Below the pieces are notes generated by a model. That model worked only from the letters and a program-made list of their open reading frames with translations. It ran no database searches and was not told where the DNA came from. The translations under genes and the position numbers were made by a program. Shown here in pieces: positions 44,118 to 53,745 of a stretch of DNA of 64,000 nt. How positions within the stretch are numbered: the stretch's first letter is position 1; each line of letters opens with the position of its first letter. Source of the stretch: an uncultured Acetatifactor sp. (GTDB taxonomy: Bacteria > Bacillota > Clostridia > Lachnospirales > Lachnospiraceae). Location of the stretch: NCBI GenBank assembly GCA_910577185.1, contig CAJTLR010000003.1:1-64000 (forward strand). The letters are read 5' to 3'.

Positions 44118-44239
44118 TTTGCTTTCCTCTTTTCTGCACGGTTTTTCAAAACAAATCTCCATGTGCCCGGCCCGCCTTCCGCGCTTCGGCGTATCAGGCA
44201 CTTTTCCTTATTTTACCATATGTCCGGAGAATATTCCAC

Positions 44240-44269
44240 ACAAAAGAACAGTTTCGACTATTCTTTTGT
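44240..44269 (-). terminator. Hairpin overlapping the sensor-kinase stop codon
   Basis: ACAAAAGAA (44240-44248) and TTCTTTTGT (44261-44269) form a perfect nine-bp but A/T-rich stem that starts inside the last codons of the kinase gene. It may end the transcript, though a GC-rich stem is missing. Confidence 0.4.
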
Positions 44270-47200
44270 CTCTCCCTTCAGCCACCGGCCCATTCCCGCC
44301 ATCAGCCTGGCCACATCCAGCGGCTTCGTCATATGTTCGTTCATCCCCGCCTCCCTGCTGGCGGCAATGTCTTCCGCAAAAGCGTTTGCGGACAGGGCAA
44401 TAATGGGAACCGACAGCGCATCCCCCCTGGGAAGCTTGCGGATGGCGCGCGTGGCCTCATATCCATTCATAACCGGCATCTGGATATCCATAAACACCAT
44501 ATCAAAATAGCCTTCCGGCATGGACTCAAAACGCTGAAGTCCTTCCCTGCCATCCGATGCGCATTCCACGGCGGCCCCGGTGGTACCGATAATCTCCATG
44601 GCGATTTCCTGATTGATCACATTGTCCTCCACCAGCAGTATCCGGAACCCTTTGAACAAAGCGTCACCGGCCGGATCGCTCTCCGGCACATCCTGATCCG
44701 GCACCGTCTTTTGCTGATTCCGGAGTTTCAGAAGCAAAGTCACCGTCACCCTGGTTCCCTCGCCCGGGCTGCTGGCCACCGCAATATTTCCTCCCATCAT
44801 GCGGACCAGATTCTGGGCTATGGTCATTCCCAGTCCGGTGCCCTTGATCCGGCTGATGCGGGAATCATCCTCCCGGCTGAAGGGCTCGAAAATATGGGGA
44901 ATAAAATTCTCTTCCATGCCGATGCCATCGTCCCGGAAGACAAATTCGTAAGAACAGCATCCGTAATTCCGTGTCTCCCTCTCCGTGACGGACAGTTCCA
45001 GCAGGCCGCCCGGCATGGTGAACTTCACGGAATTGCCCAGGATGTTCAGGAACACCTGCCGCAGGCGCCCCCAGTCCCCAATGACACCATCATGCTTCAC
45101 CTGCATGGGATGTATGCTCAGGCGCAGTCCGTTTTTCTCCACCTCCGGCATGATGGCATCTCTCACATTCCACACCAAGTCGGACAAATTGAACTCATCT
45201 GCTGTCAAATCCACATTTCCGGACTCAATTTCGTTCATATCCAGAATCTCATTCACCAGGGACAGCAGGTTTGTGCTGGAATTCATGATTTTTACCAGAC
45301 AGTCCTGCACCCGGTTCCTGTCATCCATATGCTCGGATGCAATCCGGGTCATTCCGATGATACCGTTCATGGGAGTCCTGATGTCGTGACTCATTCTGGA
45401 GAGGAACTCGCTCTTGGAGGCATTGGCCTGGTTTGCCGCCTGGCAGGCGGCCTGAATCGCCCGCTGTTCCCGCATCTCCTTTTTCTTGCTCTCCGTCACG
45501 TCCTGGGCCACATATACAATATCCCTGGCACGGCCTTCCTCATCGGCCTGGGCCATCACCGCGGTGGCGCGGATCCACCCGTACTCTTCCCGGTCCTTCT
45601 CCCCCTTTTCCGGTCTTTTCCGGTATGCAAAGGTCACAAAAGGCTGATCCGGCCCCAGAACCTGGCTCAGGTTCCGGATGCTCATGGTATAAAGATAATC
45701 CGCCCGGTCTTCCGGATGGACAAAATTGTCCGCGTAGGTGCGCAGGGCAGTCATATAATCCGTCTCGTTCCCCAGCGCCTTCTCCACTTCACCCAGCTGT
45801 GTCACACTGCGGAACAGTTTCCGCTCCAGGTCTCCGTAGTAAGTGGCAAAAAACATGCTGCTCAGGCTGTCGATAATGCTGGTCTGTTCCTGGGCCTTCT
45901 GGCGCCTCTTCTCTTCCTGAAGCTTTTCCCTGGTGATATCCCTCCCCAGAATACTCACCAGCACCGATCCGTCTCTGCGGATATAAACCACATGCTGCTC
46001 CAGCCACTGCAATGTATCCTTTTTCACACGGTAATGGCAGATCTCTTCCCCGTAATCCTGAATTTTATCCGCCATTTCCCATATATGCTCCGGCGCAAGG
46101 ACTTTCCGGAACCCATCCGCATCCTCCGGACTGACGGTGGTCTCCAGCGCCATCCGGTAAAAATGCTCATAACTTCCTTTTCCCCCATTCTGGGGCTGGG
46201 CGTTCTCATTGAACCAGAAACGCTCACACTGGCCGCTCTCCAGATGCAGTGTGGTCATGACATTGAAACGCGATTTGAGAATTGCCGCCATCTGCAGATC
46301 TCTCTGGGACAATTTCTGCTCCTGCCGCACACGTTTATCCACATCCTGCAAAGCCAGGACCACATGGTCCTTTGTCCCCTGGTTTCTGCCGAAATAGGCA
46401 ATCACCGCCACATATTTATATTCCTGCCCGCTGTGCCACCGGCAGAGCATATCCGTTTTCTGTACTCCCTTTTCCCTGGCCTGGCGCAGTCCTTCCTGGG
46501 AAAACTTCTGTATAAATTTCTCCTGCTCCTCATGATGCACCTGCCGGATCAGCCTGGAATACATCACCACATCCCACATCAGCGTCTGGGAGGCAAACCC
46601 CTGCTGCGCATACCCTTCTTCCCGGATCAGGCTGACCCTTCCCTCATTGAGGTCTATGGCATAGACACCGAAATTCTGCTCTCCCAGGGTACGGGTCACT
46701 TCCTGGAGCCGGACACTGGCTTCGTCCAGTTCCAGACTCTCTTTGAGCAGGTCCTGAATATCCTTGAAGTAAATCAGCACCACCTGTTCCTGATCCGTGT
46801 AAGCGGAATCCGGAACCACCTCCATAAGGTTCCAGCGGAACCCATCCGGCGAACCGCGCCTGTAGCTGCATGATAGGGACTTTCGTCCCGTGCGCAGAAT
46901 ATTCTTCAGATAGTCCAAATGGGTAAAGCTTAAAAAGCGGTCCGTGTCATCCGGGTGAATGGCGCCGCTTTCCGAAAACTGCTGCAGCCATCCGGTAAAC
47001 GTTTCCCCGATTCTGCCTGCCGCCCAGTCCTCTGCCCCCGGCTTCACGATATTATAACTATTCCGCGTCAGATTAACCCGCAGAATCTTACGGTAAATAT
47101 AACTGAGTTCCTCCATATGGGACGTGACGGTAATCACGAACGCAGAAATGCCATCCCCCCATATCACCCGCCTGGCCACCAGGTCCAGCGCCATGCCCAG

Positions 47201-47434
47201 GGAACTTTCATAGCTCACAGACCGGCTTTCCTGTCTGTCCCCAATGGTCAGAAGTGGACAGTTGGCACATGAAGTAACCCATAACTTCTCACAGACCTTC
47301 CCGGTAACCACATCCGGCGCCATTTCCCTGATCCAGCTGTTCACATACAGAATCTCATGATTATCTTCCCTGATGACACAGACTCCTGTCGCCGGAATAG
47401 AATCCAAAATCTTTTCATAATCTTTGCTATCCAT
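44258..47434 (-). CDS. Multi-PAS hybrid sensor histidine kinase
   Basis: A 1,058-residue cytoplasmic kinase. I see four PAS-like regions (about residues 1-110, 120-225, 245-365 and 385-650), the first with a Cys cluster C-E-K-L-W-V-T-S-C-A-N-C-P that could bind metal or sense redox. HisKA has SHDIRTPMNGIIG. The ATPase domain shows NILGNSVKF, DDGIGM and GTGLGM. The C-terminal receiver has LLVEDN, F-M-D-I-Q-M-P-V-M-N-G and MTKPLD. No separate Hpt or output gene follows; the stand-alone Hpt at 10015 is a conceivable partner. The start at 47434 has GGGGAGAG before it. Confidence 0.9.
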   Translation of the reverse strand: MDSKDYEKILDSIPATGVCVIREDNHEILYVNSWIREMAPDVVTGKVCEKLWVTSCANCPLLTIGDRQESRSVSYESSLGMALDLVARRVIWGDGISAFVITVTSHMEELSYIYRKILRVNLTRNSYNIVKPGAEDWAAGRIGETFTGWLQQFSESGAIHPDDTDRFLSFTHLDYLKNILRTGRKSLSCSYRRGSPDGFRWNLMEVVPDSAYTDQEQVVLIYFKDIQDLLKESLELDEASVRLQEVTRTLGEQNFGVYAIDLNEGRVSLIREEGYAQQGFASQTLMWDVVMYSRLIRQVHHEEQEKFIQKFSQEGLRQAREKGVQKTDMLCRWHSGQEYKYVAVIAYFGRNQGTKDHVVLALQDVDKRVRQEQKLSQRDLQMAAILKSRFNVMTTLHLESGQCERFWFNENAQPQNGGKGSYEHFYRMALETTVSPEDADGFRKVLAPEHIWEMADKIQDYGEEICHYRVKKDTLQWLEQHVVYIRRDGSVLVSILGRDITREKLQEEKRRQKAQEQTSIIDSLSSMFFATYYGDLERKLFRSVTQLGEVEKALGNETDYMTALRTYADNFVHPEDRADYLYTMSIRNLSQVLGPDQPFVTFAYRKRPEKGEKDREEYGWIRATAVMAQADEEGRARDIVYVAQDVTESKKKEMREQRAIQAACQAANQANASKSEFLSRMSHDIRTPMNGIIGMTRIASEHMDDRNRVQDCLVKIMNSSTNLLSLVNEILDMNEIESGNVDLTADEFNLSDLVWNVRDAIMPEVEKNGLRLSIHPMQVKHDGVIGDWGRLRQVFLNILGNSVKFTMPGGLLELSVTERETRNYGCCSYEFVFRDDGIGMEENFIPHIFEPFSREDDSRISRIKGTGLGMTIAQNLVRMMGGNIAVASSPGEGTRVTVTLLLKLRNQQKTVPDQDVPESDPAGDALFKGFRILLVEDNVINQEIAMEIIGTTGAAVECASDGREGLQRFESMPEGYFDMVFMDIQMPVMNGYEATRAIRKLPRGDALSVPIIALSANAFAEDIAASREAGMNEHMTKPLDVARLMAGMGRWLKGETKE

Positions 47435-47493
47435 GCAGACTCTCCCCATTCCAATACGTCTCGCAATCTGTATTCTATATATACCATAATTTT

Positions 47494-47772
47494 ATGCGCT
47501 TTGGCGCACATGGAATCAGAAGTCGAAACAACGTCCTTCTGTTTCGATATTATTCCATGATTCTATGCGCGACAGCGCACATGGAATCAGAAGTTGACAC
47601 AATGCCCTTTTGTGTCAACATTATACCATGATTCCACACCAATCATGGTATTTATGGCCATTCGGCCTCTTCCTTTCCAGAATAAGGTCATTTTACCATC
47701 ATTCTGTGCGCGACAGCGCATATGGAATCAGAAGTTGACACAATGCCCTTCTGTGTCAATATTTTACCATGA
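47494..47772. repeat. Structured palindromic repeat, family B, three copies plus a decayed one
   Basis: Copies begin at 47494, 47565 and 47706 (spacing 71 and 141). Each has a TGCGC/GCGCA hairpin, then GGAATCA with a later TGATTC, enclosing an inner stem. The inner stem is TCGAAACA/TGTTTCGA in copy 1 but TTGACACA/TGTGTCAA in copies 2 and 3. Between copies 2 and 3 is another palindrome, CATGATT/AATCATG. The 495-bp gap between the kinase and the glycosyltransferase otherwise appears empty; a promoter for the kinase must lie in or near copy 1. Confidence 0.75.
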
Positions 47773-47929
47773 AATCTGCCAGGAATCAAGATTGTCCTCC
47801 CTCTGCAGCCGTCCAAAAGCACATCCTGCCTGACACTCCGGACAAGGTCTGCGCCGCTGCCCTTCTGCCATTTACGGGGATGTCTGCCGGCTTTGCAAAA
47901 AGTGCCCTCCGGGCGTTTATCCTTTCACA

Positions 47930-49933
47930 TTATTTCACCTGCAGGGAAAAATCACTTCTGTCCAGGGAAAAATTCAGATTATAATAAGGATCTCCTTTCT
48001 CCAGTACCTTCTTCCATTTTTCGCGGAACTTCCGGGATTCCCTGTTATAGCGTTCGGCCCTTTCCCCATTGTCATCCGGCCCCCTTGAGACGGACTCATA
48101 GTGAAACAGTTCCGCAAACGGCGTAAATACATTCAGCAGCCCCCGGTCCCGCAGCTTCAGGCAAAAGTCCACATCGTTCAGGGATATGGCAAATTCTTCC
48201 TCCAGGCCTCCCACCGCATCATAAAGACTTTTTTTCACCAGCAGGCAGGCTCCCGTCACTGCGCTCACATTCTGGGCATAGCAAAGCCGTCCCATATACC
48301 CAAGGTTCTGCCTGTGCTGTTTATAATGGCTGTGTCCCGCGGTTCTGTGCGCCCCCAGTCCGATGACCACGCCCGCATGCTGAATGGTCTTGTCCCCGTA
48401 ATAGAGTTTGGCCCCCACGGCCCCCACATCCTCCCTCTGGGCATACATCAGCAGTTCTTCCATCCAGTTCACGGTGATCACTTCCGTGTCATTGTTCAGA
48501 AGCAGAACATACTCTCCGGAGGCATATTTCACCCCCAGATTGTTCACGGCGGAATAATTAAATTCTCCCCGGTAAGTCACCAGCAGGATTTTTCCATCCC
48601 TGCTGCGGCACACCGGGGAATCCGCGCCCTGATATGCCTGTCCCAGCAGGCTGCCGTAATATTCCCTGATTTCCCCGCTGTCGCTGTTATTCTCCACAAT
48701 GATAATCTCGTAATTATCATAGGTTGACTTCTCCAGTATGGAAGTGACACAGCGGCGCAAATCCTCCGCATGGTTCCGGTTTGGTATGATAATGGAAATC
48801 TTCGGTGTACCGATAATCTGATAACGAATCCGGAAAATCGTCTCAAAAGCCCTGGTGCTTTCTATCCGGAAATGTTCATATCCAGCCTTCCTCAGATGCT
48901 CCGACACCGCGCCTTTGGCCGCTTCAATGGCATAGGGCTTGGCCTCAATATTGGAAGCCGTGCTGCCCGCATGGCTCCTCCAGTAGTACATCAGCCTGGG
49001 CACATGCACTATTTTCTCCGCGTTTTCCGTCAGACGCAGTATCATGTCATGATCCTGGCTGCCGTCAAATTTTTTGCGGAATAATTCGTCCCCATCCAGA
49101 AGCGTCCTGGCAAAGACACTGAAATGGCAGATATAATTGTTGGCGCGCAGATTATCCGGCGCGTAGTCCGGCTTAAAATGCATGGTCAGCATATGATCGA
49201 TATTGCCGCTTTTAAACGTGGTCTCGTCGCAGTACAGATAATCCGCCCCCTGCTCGTTGATGGCTTTCACATATTCATAGAGCACGCTGGGATGAAGAAT
49301 ATCATCCTGATCCAGCAGGCCGATATACTCCCCCGTGGACATCTGCAGGCAGGCGTTGGTATTCCCCGCAATGCCGTCATTTTTGTCCAGATGCCGGTAC
49401 CGGATCCTGCCTCCCGACCGCTCCGCATATTCCCTGCAGATCTCTCCCATATATCCATGAGCTTCGTCGGAGCCATCCGCGAGACACAGTTCCCAGTTGG
49501 AATATGTCTGGTTCATAACCGAATCCAGCATCTGCGCCTGGAACTCCCTGTCGTTATTCCACAGCGGCACCAGAATGCTGATCTTCACCATCCTGGGAAA
49601 AACAGCAGCTCTCTCCAGGGCCGCCTGCTCTTCCGTGGGAAAACTGGCAGTGCCGAACTGCTTCATGGCCTCCCGTTCCCGCTTTTTATAAGAAATCTTA
49701 TGCAGAACTCCCCTGGGGCCTCCGCAGTTGGACAGTCTGTCCCTCTGACGGATGACCCAGTGCATACCGCTTCTGGCCGGCCTGCTCAGCTTCCAGAGCG
49801 GATTGTTCTTAATCCGGTTCAGCTTCCACTCCAGCTCCTCGCTCTTCGCCTCCAGATCCGCAATCCGCCCTGCCAGCTCCGCGCATTTCAAATGCTCCCG
49901 CTCATAAGCCTCCCTGTAATCCGTCTCCTTCAT
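47930..49933 (-). CDS. Two-domain glycosyltransferase with N-terminal coiled coil
   Basis: A 667-residue protein. Residues 1-45 form a coiled coil leading to a short N-N-P-L-W-K-L-S-R-P motif common in wall-polymer transferases. The first GT-A domain (~115-340) has ISILVPLWNN, W-E-L-C-L-A-D-G-S, GLLDQDDILHP and F-D-G-S-Q-D-H-D-M-I-L. The second (~375-640) has KISIIIPNRNH, IIIVENNS, LLLNNDTEV and A-V-T-G-A-C-L-L-V-K-K. It can therefore add two different sugars or linkages, suiting a repeating-unit polymer. It is 122 bp downstream of the methyltransferase-kinase gene. Confidence 0.92.
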   Translation of the reverse strand: MKETDYREAYEREHLKCAELAGRIADLEAKSEELEWKLNRIKNNPLWKLSRPARSGMHWVIRQRDRLSNCGGPRGVLHKISYKKREREAMKQFGTASFPTEEQAALERAAVFPRMVKISILVPLWNNDREFQAQMLDSVMNQTYSNWELCLADGSDEAHGYMGEICREYAERSGGRIRYRHLDKNDGIAGNTNACLQMSTGEYIGLLDQDDILHPSVLYEYVKAINEQGADYLYCDETTFKSGNIDHMLTMHFKPDYAPDNLRANNYICHFSVFARTLLDGDELFRKKFDGSQDHDMILRLTENAEKIVHVPRLMYYWRSHAGSTASNIEAKPYAIEAAKGAVSEHLRKAGYEHFRIESTRAFETIFRIRYQIIGTPKISIIIPNRNHAEDLRRCVTSILEKSTYDNYEIIIVENNSDSGEIREYYGSLLGQAYQGADSPVCRSRDGKILLVTYRGEFNYSAVNNLGVKYASGEYVLLLNNDTEVITVNWMEELLMYAQREDVGAVGAKLYYGDKTIQHAGVVIGLGAHRTAGHSHYKQHRQNLGYMGRLCYAQNVSAVTGACLLVKKSLYDAVGGLEEEFAISLNDVDFCLKLRDRGLLNVFTPFAELFHYESVSRGPDDNGERAERYNRESRKFREKWKKVLEKGDPYYNLNFSLDRSDFSLQVK

Positions 49934-50055
49934 AATCTGTTCCTCTTATCCCCATTCCGCCTGCCGGGCATGCCTCTTCCGGCCGGAGTTTCTTCCTGGG
50001 CTTTCACGCCGCAGGCGGGCTGTCATAATATGGTTTTTCCGCACATCCGGCCCCT

Positions 50056-52191
50056 TCAGGCCTTCCGTCCTCCCGCACCGGACGCCACGTCCTTTGCCAT
50101 GGAAAGGGGAAGTCTCACAATCTCCAGGCGGGCCCTGAGAACATTTTCCTCCCCCGGCTCCAGCCTCCCCACCGCAATATTGATATTCGGATCCTGTGTG
50201 GGGAACACAATACTGGGAAAATCCCTCTCTTCCCGGGCCGGGGGCTTCAGTATACTCCCGTTGGCATACAAAAGTTTTCTTTTGTGCAGCGGCACCGAAG
50301 CCCCGTTAAAAGTCATCTCCCGGACCTTTACGATACAGGGGTACATTCCCGGGTCAATGCGCAGCATCCGCACGTCTCCCCCCACCTTCAGTTCCAGGTC
50401 GATCAGCCAGTCTCCCTGATAGGCCTCCCGCACAAAATAAGACTCCTCTTCGCTGTATCCGCTCCCCTTATCCTCGTAAATCTGGACCCGGTTCACATTT
50501 TCCGAATCGTGGTACCGGTCCAGCCAGTCCTGGGGATTCATAATCCGGCAGCCGATCTTTTCCCGCATTTCGGCCATGGAAGAACGGTTTCCCGTGACAA
50601 ACTGCTGGAAATCGTCTTCCTGGTTCCAGAAATCCGTCATATCCCTTTCCGTAATGTCCAGTTCCTTCTTAATCCAGTCCAGACTGATCTTTTTCCGCTT
50701 TTCGTCCTCCAGCAAATACCAGTAAGCGGCCCGGAAGGCAAGTCTTCTGGTGTCAATGGACTTCCCGAAGGTCCATTCATAGTCAATCAGCGTCCAGTCC
50801 CCATCCAGATATCCCTGTATCCCCGGACCTGATTTTCCGCTGATCAGAATATTTCCGAACACCAGGTCAAAGTCAGCCGCCGGGTACTGGCCATTGTGGC
50901 CCACCCTTTCCACAAACGCCTTAAAATACCTCCGGAAGCTTTCCACATCCTCTTTTTCCAGGCATTCGTCCATAAGCTCCAGAAGCGAAACCCCCTCTAC
51001 AAACGCAAACTGCGCCACGGGTCCCTCTTCCGTTTCGATCAGTTCACATTCATTGATCCCAAGGTTCCCGTCCCGGTACCGTTCTTTCAGATTCTCGCAG
51101 GCCGCCGCCATTCCCCTGACATGCTCCGCCGCCGCTTCCCCCATGGGATATTTTCTCACAATGTCCGTTCCCTGGAAATCTGCAAACCAGTTCCCCAGAA
51201 TCTCTGTCCTTATGGAGTATTCCGGGGCGCGGTCATTGGAATATTTCACAAATTTAGTGTCAAATCCGGGCCCGATGACCAGCATGTACGAGTTGGAAAA
51301 AAGAGGAAAAAGCCCTTCCTCCGCCAGTCCGTCAAACGCGTTCTTTTCACTGAACAGCAGCATTCTGTCCCTGTCAAAATTCCGCATATTGTTAAACAGC
51401 TCCCCCTTGCCCGGCAGCCAGGCGTCGCTGTACAGCGCCGTCATAAATTTATAATCAGGATAGGGATAGTAGAAATAATGTTCCCCCGCCCCGCATCTGT
51501 CCAGAATCTGCTCCAGGCCGTTTCTGCCGAAAGTCCTTACCCCGCCCCCGGAAACATAGTTCTCGATCCCCGCAAAATAAGTTCCCAGGTGGTCTTCCCT
51601 GCAGCCGGCAAAGTATTTCAGGCCATATTTATTCTCTATGGCAATCAGAATCCTTCCCCCGGGAGCCAGATGGGGCAGGAGCCTGGCCAGAAGTTCTTCA
51701 TAGGGTTTGTCGCCGCCGATATAGCTTTTCCCGTATTCAAACATGCCGATCAGGCAGATATAGTCAAAATCCTTCGGCAGCCCCGGCTCAATATCCCGGA
51801 AATTTCCCACATGGATGGTGATATTATCGCATTCCCTGTGGCGGTAGGCATTGATCAGGCTGCGCTTTTTGGACAGTTCCACACAGGTTACCTGCCCTGC
51901 CTTTCTGGCCAGCGCCCCTGTGACAGCCCCGCAGCCGCTGCCGATCTCCAGCACCCTGCTTTCCTTGTCCATGGGAACCCAGTCCACAATATTTTCCCGC
52001 AGCGGGGATAGATGATACAAAATCGGCCAGACCTTCCTCTCCTCGATAATCTTCTCATATTCCGCGGCGGATCTGCTTTTCACAATGTCCAGCAGTTCGT
52101 CTTCCATGGCGCCCTCGCTGTAAAAATCCTCCCCGGGATACTTGCCGTAGTCCAGCCTGACTTTCCCGATTTTCTCTGTCTTATCTTCCAT
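50056..52191 (-). CDS. SAM methyltransferase fused to a kinase-like domain (WbdD-like)
   Basis: A 711-residue protein. The N-terminal part (residues ~60-260) is a class I methyltransferase: V-L-E-I-G-S-G-C-G-A, an acidic V-E-L-S end to strand 2, and an APGGRILIAIENK segment. The middle (~300-530) reads as a kinase fold: V-R-K-Y-P with a helix, a hinge F-V-E-G-V-S-L-L-E-L-M, a catalytic-loop-like F-D-L-V-F-G-N-I-L-I and a metal site L-I-D-Y-E-W. The C-terminal 170 residues end in a beta-rich region with Y-A-N-G-S-I-L-K-P. Kinase assignment is my inference. Together with the Wzm/Wzt pair it resembles WbdD, which caps O9a chains with methyl phosphate. ATG 52191 is preferred to GTG 52203. Confidence 0.75.
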   Translation of the reverse strand: MEDKTEKIGKVRLDYGKYPGEDFYSEGAMEDELLDIVKSRSAAEYEKIIEERKVWPILYHLSPLRENIVDWVPMDKESRVLEIGSGCGAVTGALARKAGQVTCVELSKKRSLINAYRHRECDNITIHVGNFRDIEPGLPKDFDYICLIGMFEYGKSYIGGDKPYEELLARLLPHLAPGGRILIAIENKYGLKYFAGCREDHLGTYFAGIENYVSGGGVRTFGRNGLEQILDRCGAGEHYFYYPYPDYKFMTALYSDAWLPGKGELFNNMRNFDRDRMLLFSEKNAFDGLAEEGLFPLFSNSYMLVIGPGFDTKFVKYSNDRAPEYSIRTEILGNWFADFQGTDIVRKYPMGEAAAEHVRGMAAACENLKERYRDGNLGINECELIETEEGPVAQFAFVEGVSLLELMDECLEKEDVESFRRYFKAFVERVGHNGQYPAADFDLVFGNILISGKSGPGIQGYLDGDWTLIDYEWTFGKSIDTRRLAFRAAYWYLLEDEKRKKISLDWIKKELDITERDMTDFWNQEDDFQQFVTGNRSSMAEMREKIGCRIMNPQDWLDRYHDSENVNRVQIYEDKGSGYSEEESYFVREAYQGDWLIDLELKVGGDVRMLRIDPGMYPCIVKVREMTFNGASVPLHKRKLLYANGSILKPPAREERDFPSIVFPTQDPNINIAVGRLEPGEENVLRARLEIVRLPLSMAKDVASGAGGRKA

Positions 52192-52384
52192 TTTCCACCA
52201 CACCCTCTCTCAAACCGCCCGGGACACCCCCCTGCTCCCGTCCTGCCTTCCGCGCGGATTTCCGGCGCCTGCTTCCGTACATCTTCCGGCCCGGGTCCGC
52301 GCCTCCCCTTAACGGCGCCCATAGCCCCTCCGCGCTTCCCCTGCCGGATGCCCGGGCATCCGCCGGACCTGTGTGCAGGCATGT

Positions 52385-53674
52385 TTACCGGGCATCCGTG
52401 ACTTCCACCTGCGATTCCATATCGTAATATCCCACCGTGTCTTTATCCGACACTACTGTCACATCCATCACATCATACAGTCTGTGGTACACTTCAAAAG
52501 TATCCCCGTTATAGCCGGTCACTCCCAGGGACAGCAGATACTCCCCTCCCTGCAGGCTCATTTTCTGTGTAAAAGTGATATCTTTCACCTGTCCCGGCTC
52601 CCCGCTCTCCAGGAATGCCTTTTCTATCATGGTGTTCGTACCTGTAATTTCCACTCCCAGTACATTTTTGAACGAAAAAGCAAATATGGGCTCCGGCACA
52701 TGGTCATGGAATTTTACCCGCATATGAAGGGTAAAAGAGCTTCCCTTCAAAACGGCCAGGGCGCGCACCCCCCGCTCGTCCGTCATGTAATAATCCAGAA
52801 TTTCAGCCTGCTTTGTGCCATATTCCTGCGCGTCGGGATTCACCCCTTCCGCCGGAATGCCTTCCTTTGCGGCGCCGCTTTCCTCTTCCTCCAAAAGTTC
52901 ATACTGGCCCACCAGCACCCGTTTGTAGGCATCGATCATTTCCTTGGGGGAACCCTCTCCCAGAAGGTTTCCCTTATTCAGCAAAAAGACCCTGTCACAG
53001 TATTTGCTGATGATCCCCAGGTCATGGCTGACAAATACAATGGTCTTTCCCATCTTTTTAAATTCTTCAAATTTATGATAACATTTTGCCTGGAAAAACA
53101 CGTCCCCCACGGAAAGAGCCTCGTCCACAATCAGAATCTCCGGCTCAATATTGATTGCCACCGCAAAGGCAAGGCGCACAAACATACCGCTGGAATAGGT
53201 CTTTACCGGCTGGTTCACATAGGGACCGATATCCGCGAATTCCAGAATCTCCGGCAGTTTGGCGTCAATCTCCCTGTCGGAAAATCCCATCATGGTCCCG
53301 TTCAGGTACACGTTCTCTATCCCGTTGTATTCCATGTTAAAGCCGGCTCCCAGTTCCAGAAGGGCCGAAATGCGCCCGTTTACCCTGGCCTGGCCGGATG
53401 TGGGACTCAGTACCCCGGTGATAATCTTCAGTATGGTAGATTTTCCGGAGCCGTTGGTGCCGATAATGCCCACGGTTTCTCCCTTATAAATATTCAGGCT
53501 GACACCGTTCAGGGCATAGTGAAGGGTATGCGCCTGTTTCCTGCCGAAACCAAGCGCCTCCTTCACCCGGTCCCGGGCCCTGTCATACAGCTTGTATATC
53601 TTCACCACATCTTTGATCTCTATGGCGGGAATATCCACTTCCTGCACTTGAATGTTCTTCTCTCTGTCTTCCAT
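52385..53674 (-). CDS. wzt: Polysaccharide ABC exporter ATPase with Wzt-type C-terminal domain
   Basis: A 429-residue ATPase. Walker A is GTNGSGKST, the signature Y-S-S-G-M-F-V-R-L-A, Walker B ILIVDEALSVGD, and the H-loop VSHD. The TagH/Wzt core ends near residue 250. A C-terminal domain (~285-425) has the beta-sandwich look of Wzt_C, with GVEITGTNT and L-S-L-G-V-T-G-Y-N-G-D. In O9a systems this domain binds the capped chain end. Presence of this tail, absent in plain TagH, predicts recognition of a modified terminus. Confidence 0.9.
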   Translation of the reverse strand: MEDREKNIQVQEVDIPAIEIKDVVKIYKLYDRARDRVKEALGFGRKQAHTLHYALNGVSLNIYKGETVGIIGTNGSGKSTILKIITGVLSPTSGQARVNGRISALLELGAGFNMEYNGIENVYLNGTMMGFSDREIDAKLPEILEFADIGPYVNQPVKTYSSGMFVRLAFAVAINIEPEILIVDEALSVGDVFFQAKCYHKFEEFKKMGKTIVFVSHDLGIISKYCDRVFLLNKGNLLGEGSPKEMIDAYKRVLVGQYELLEEEESGAAKEGIPAEGVNPDAQEYGTKQAEILDYYMTDERGVRALAVLKGSSFTLHMRVKFHDHVPEPIFAFSFKNVLGVEITGTNTMIEKAFLESGEPGQVKDITFTQKMSLQGGEYLLSLGVTGYNGDTFEVYHRLYDVMDVTVVSDKDTVGYYDMESQVEVTDAR

Positions 53675-53745
53675 GATACAAAAGTCTCCGCTTCCTGCCG
53701 TTTTCTCCCGGTGTGATTTACAATGCCGGCGTTCCCGCTTCCTAT

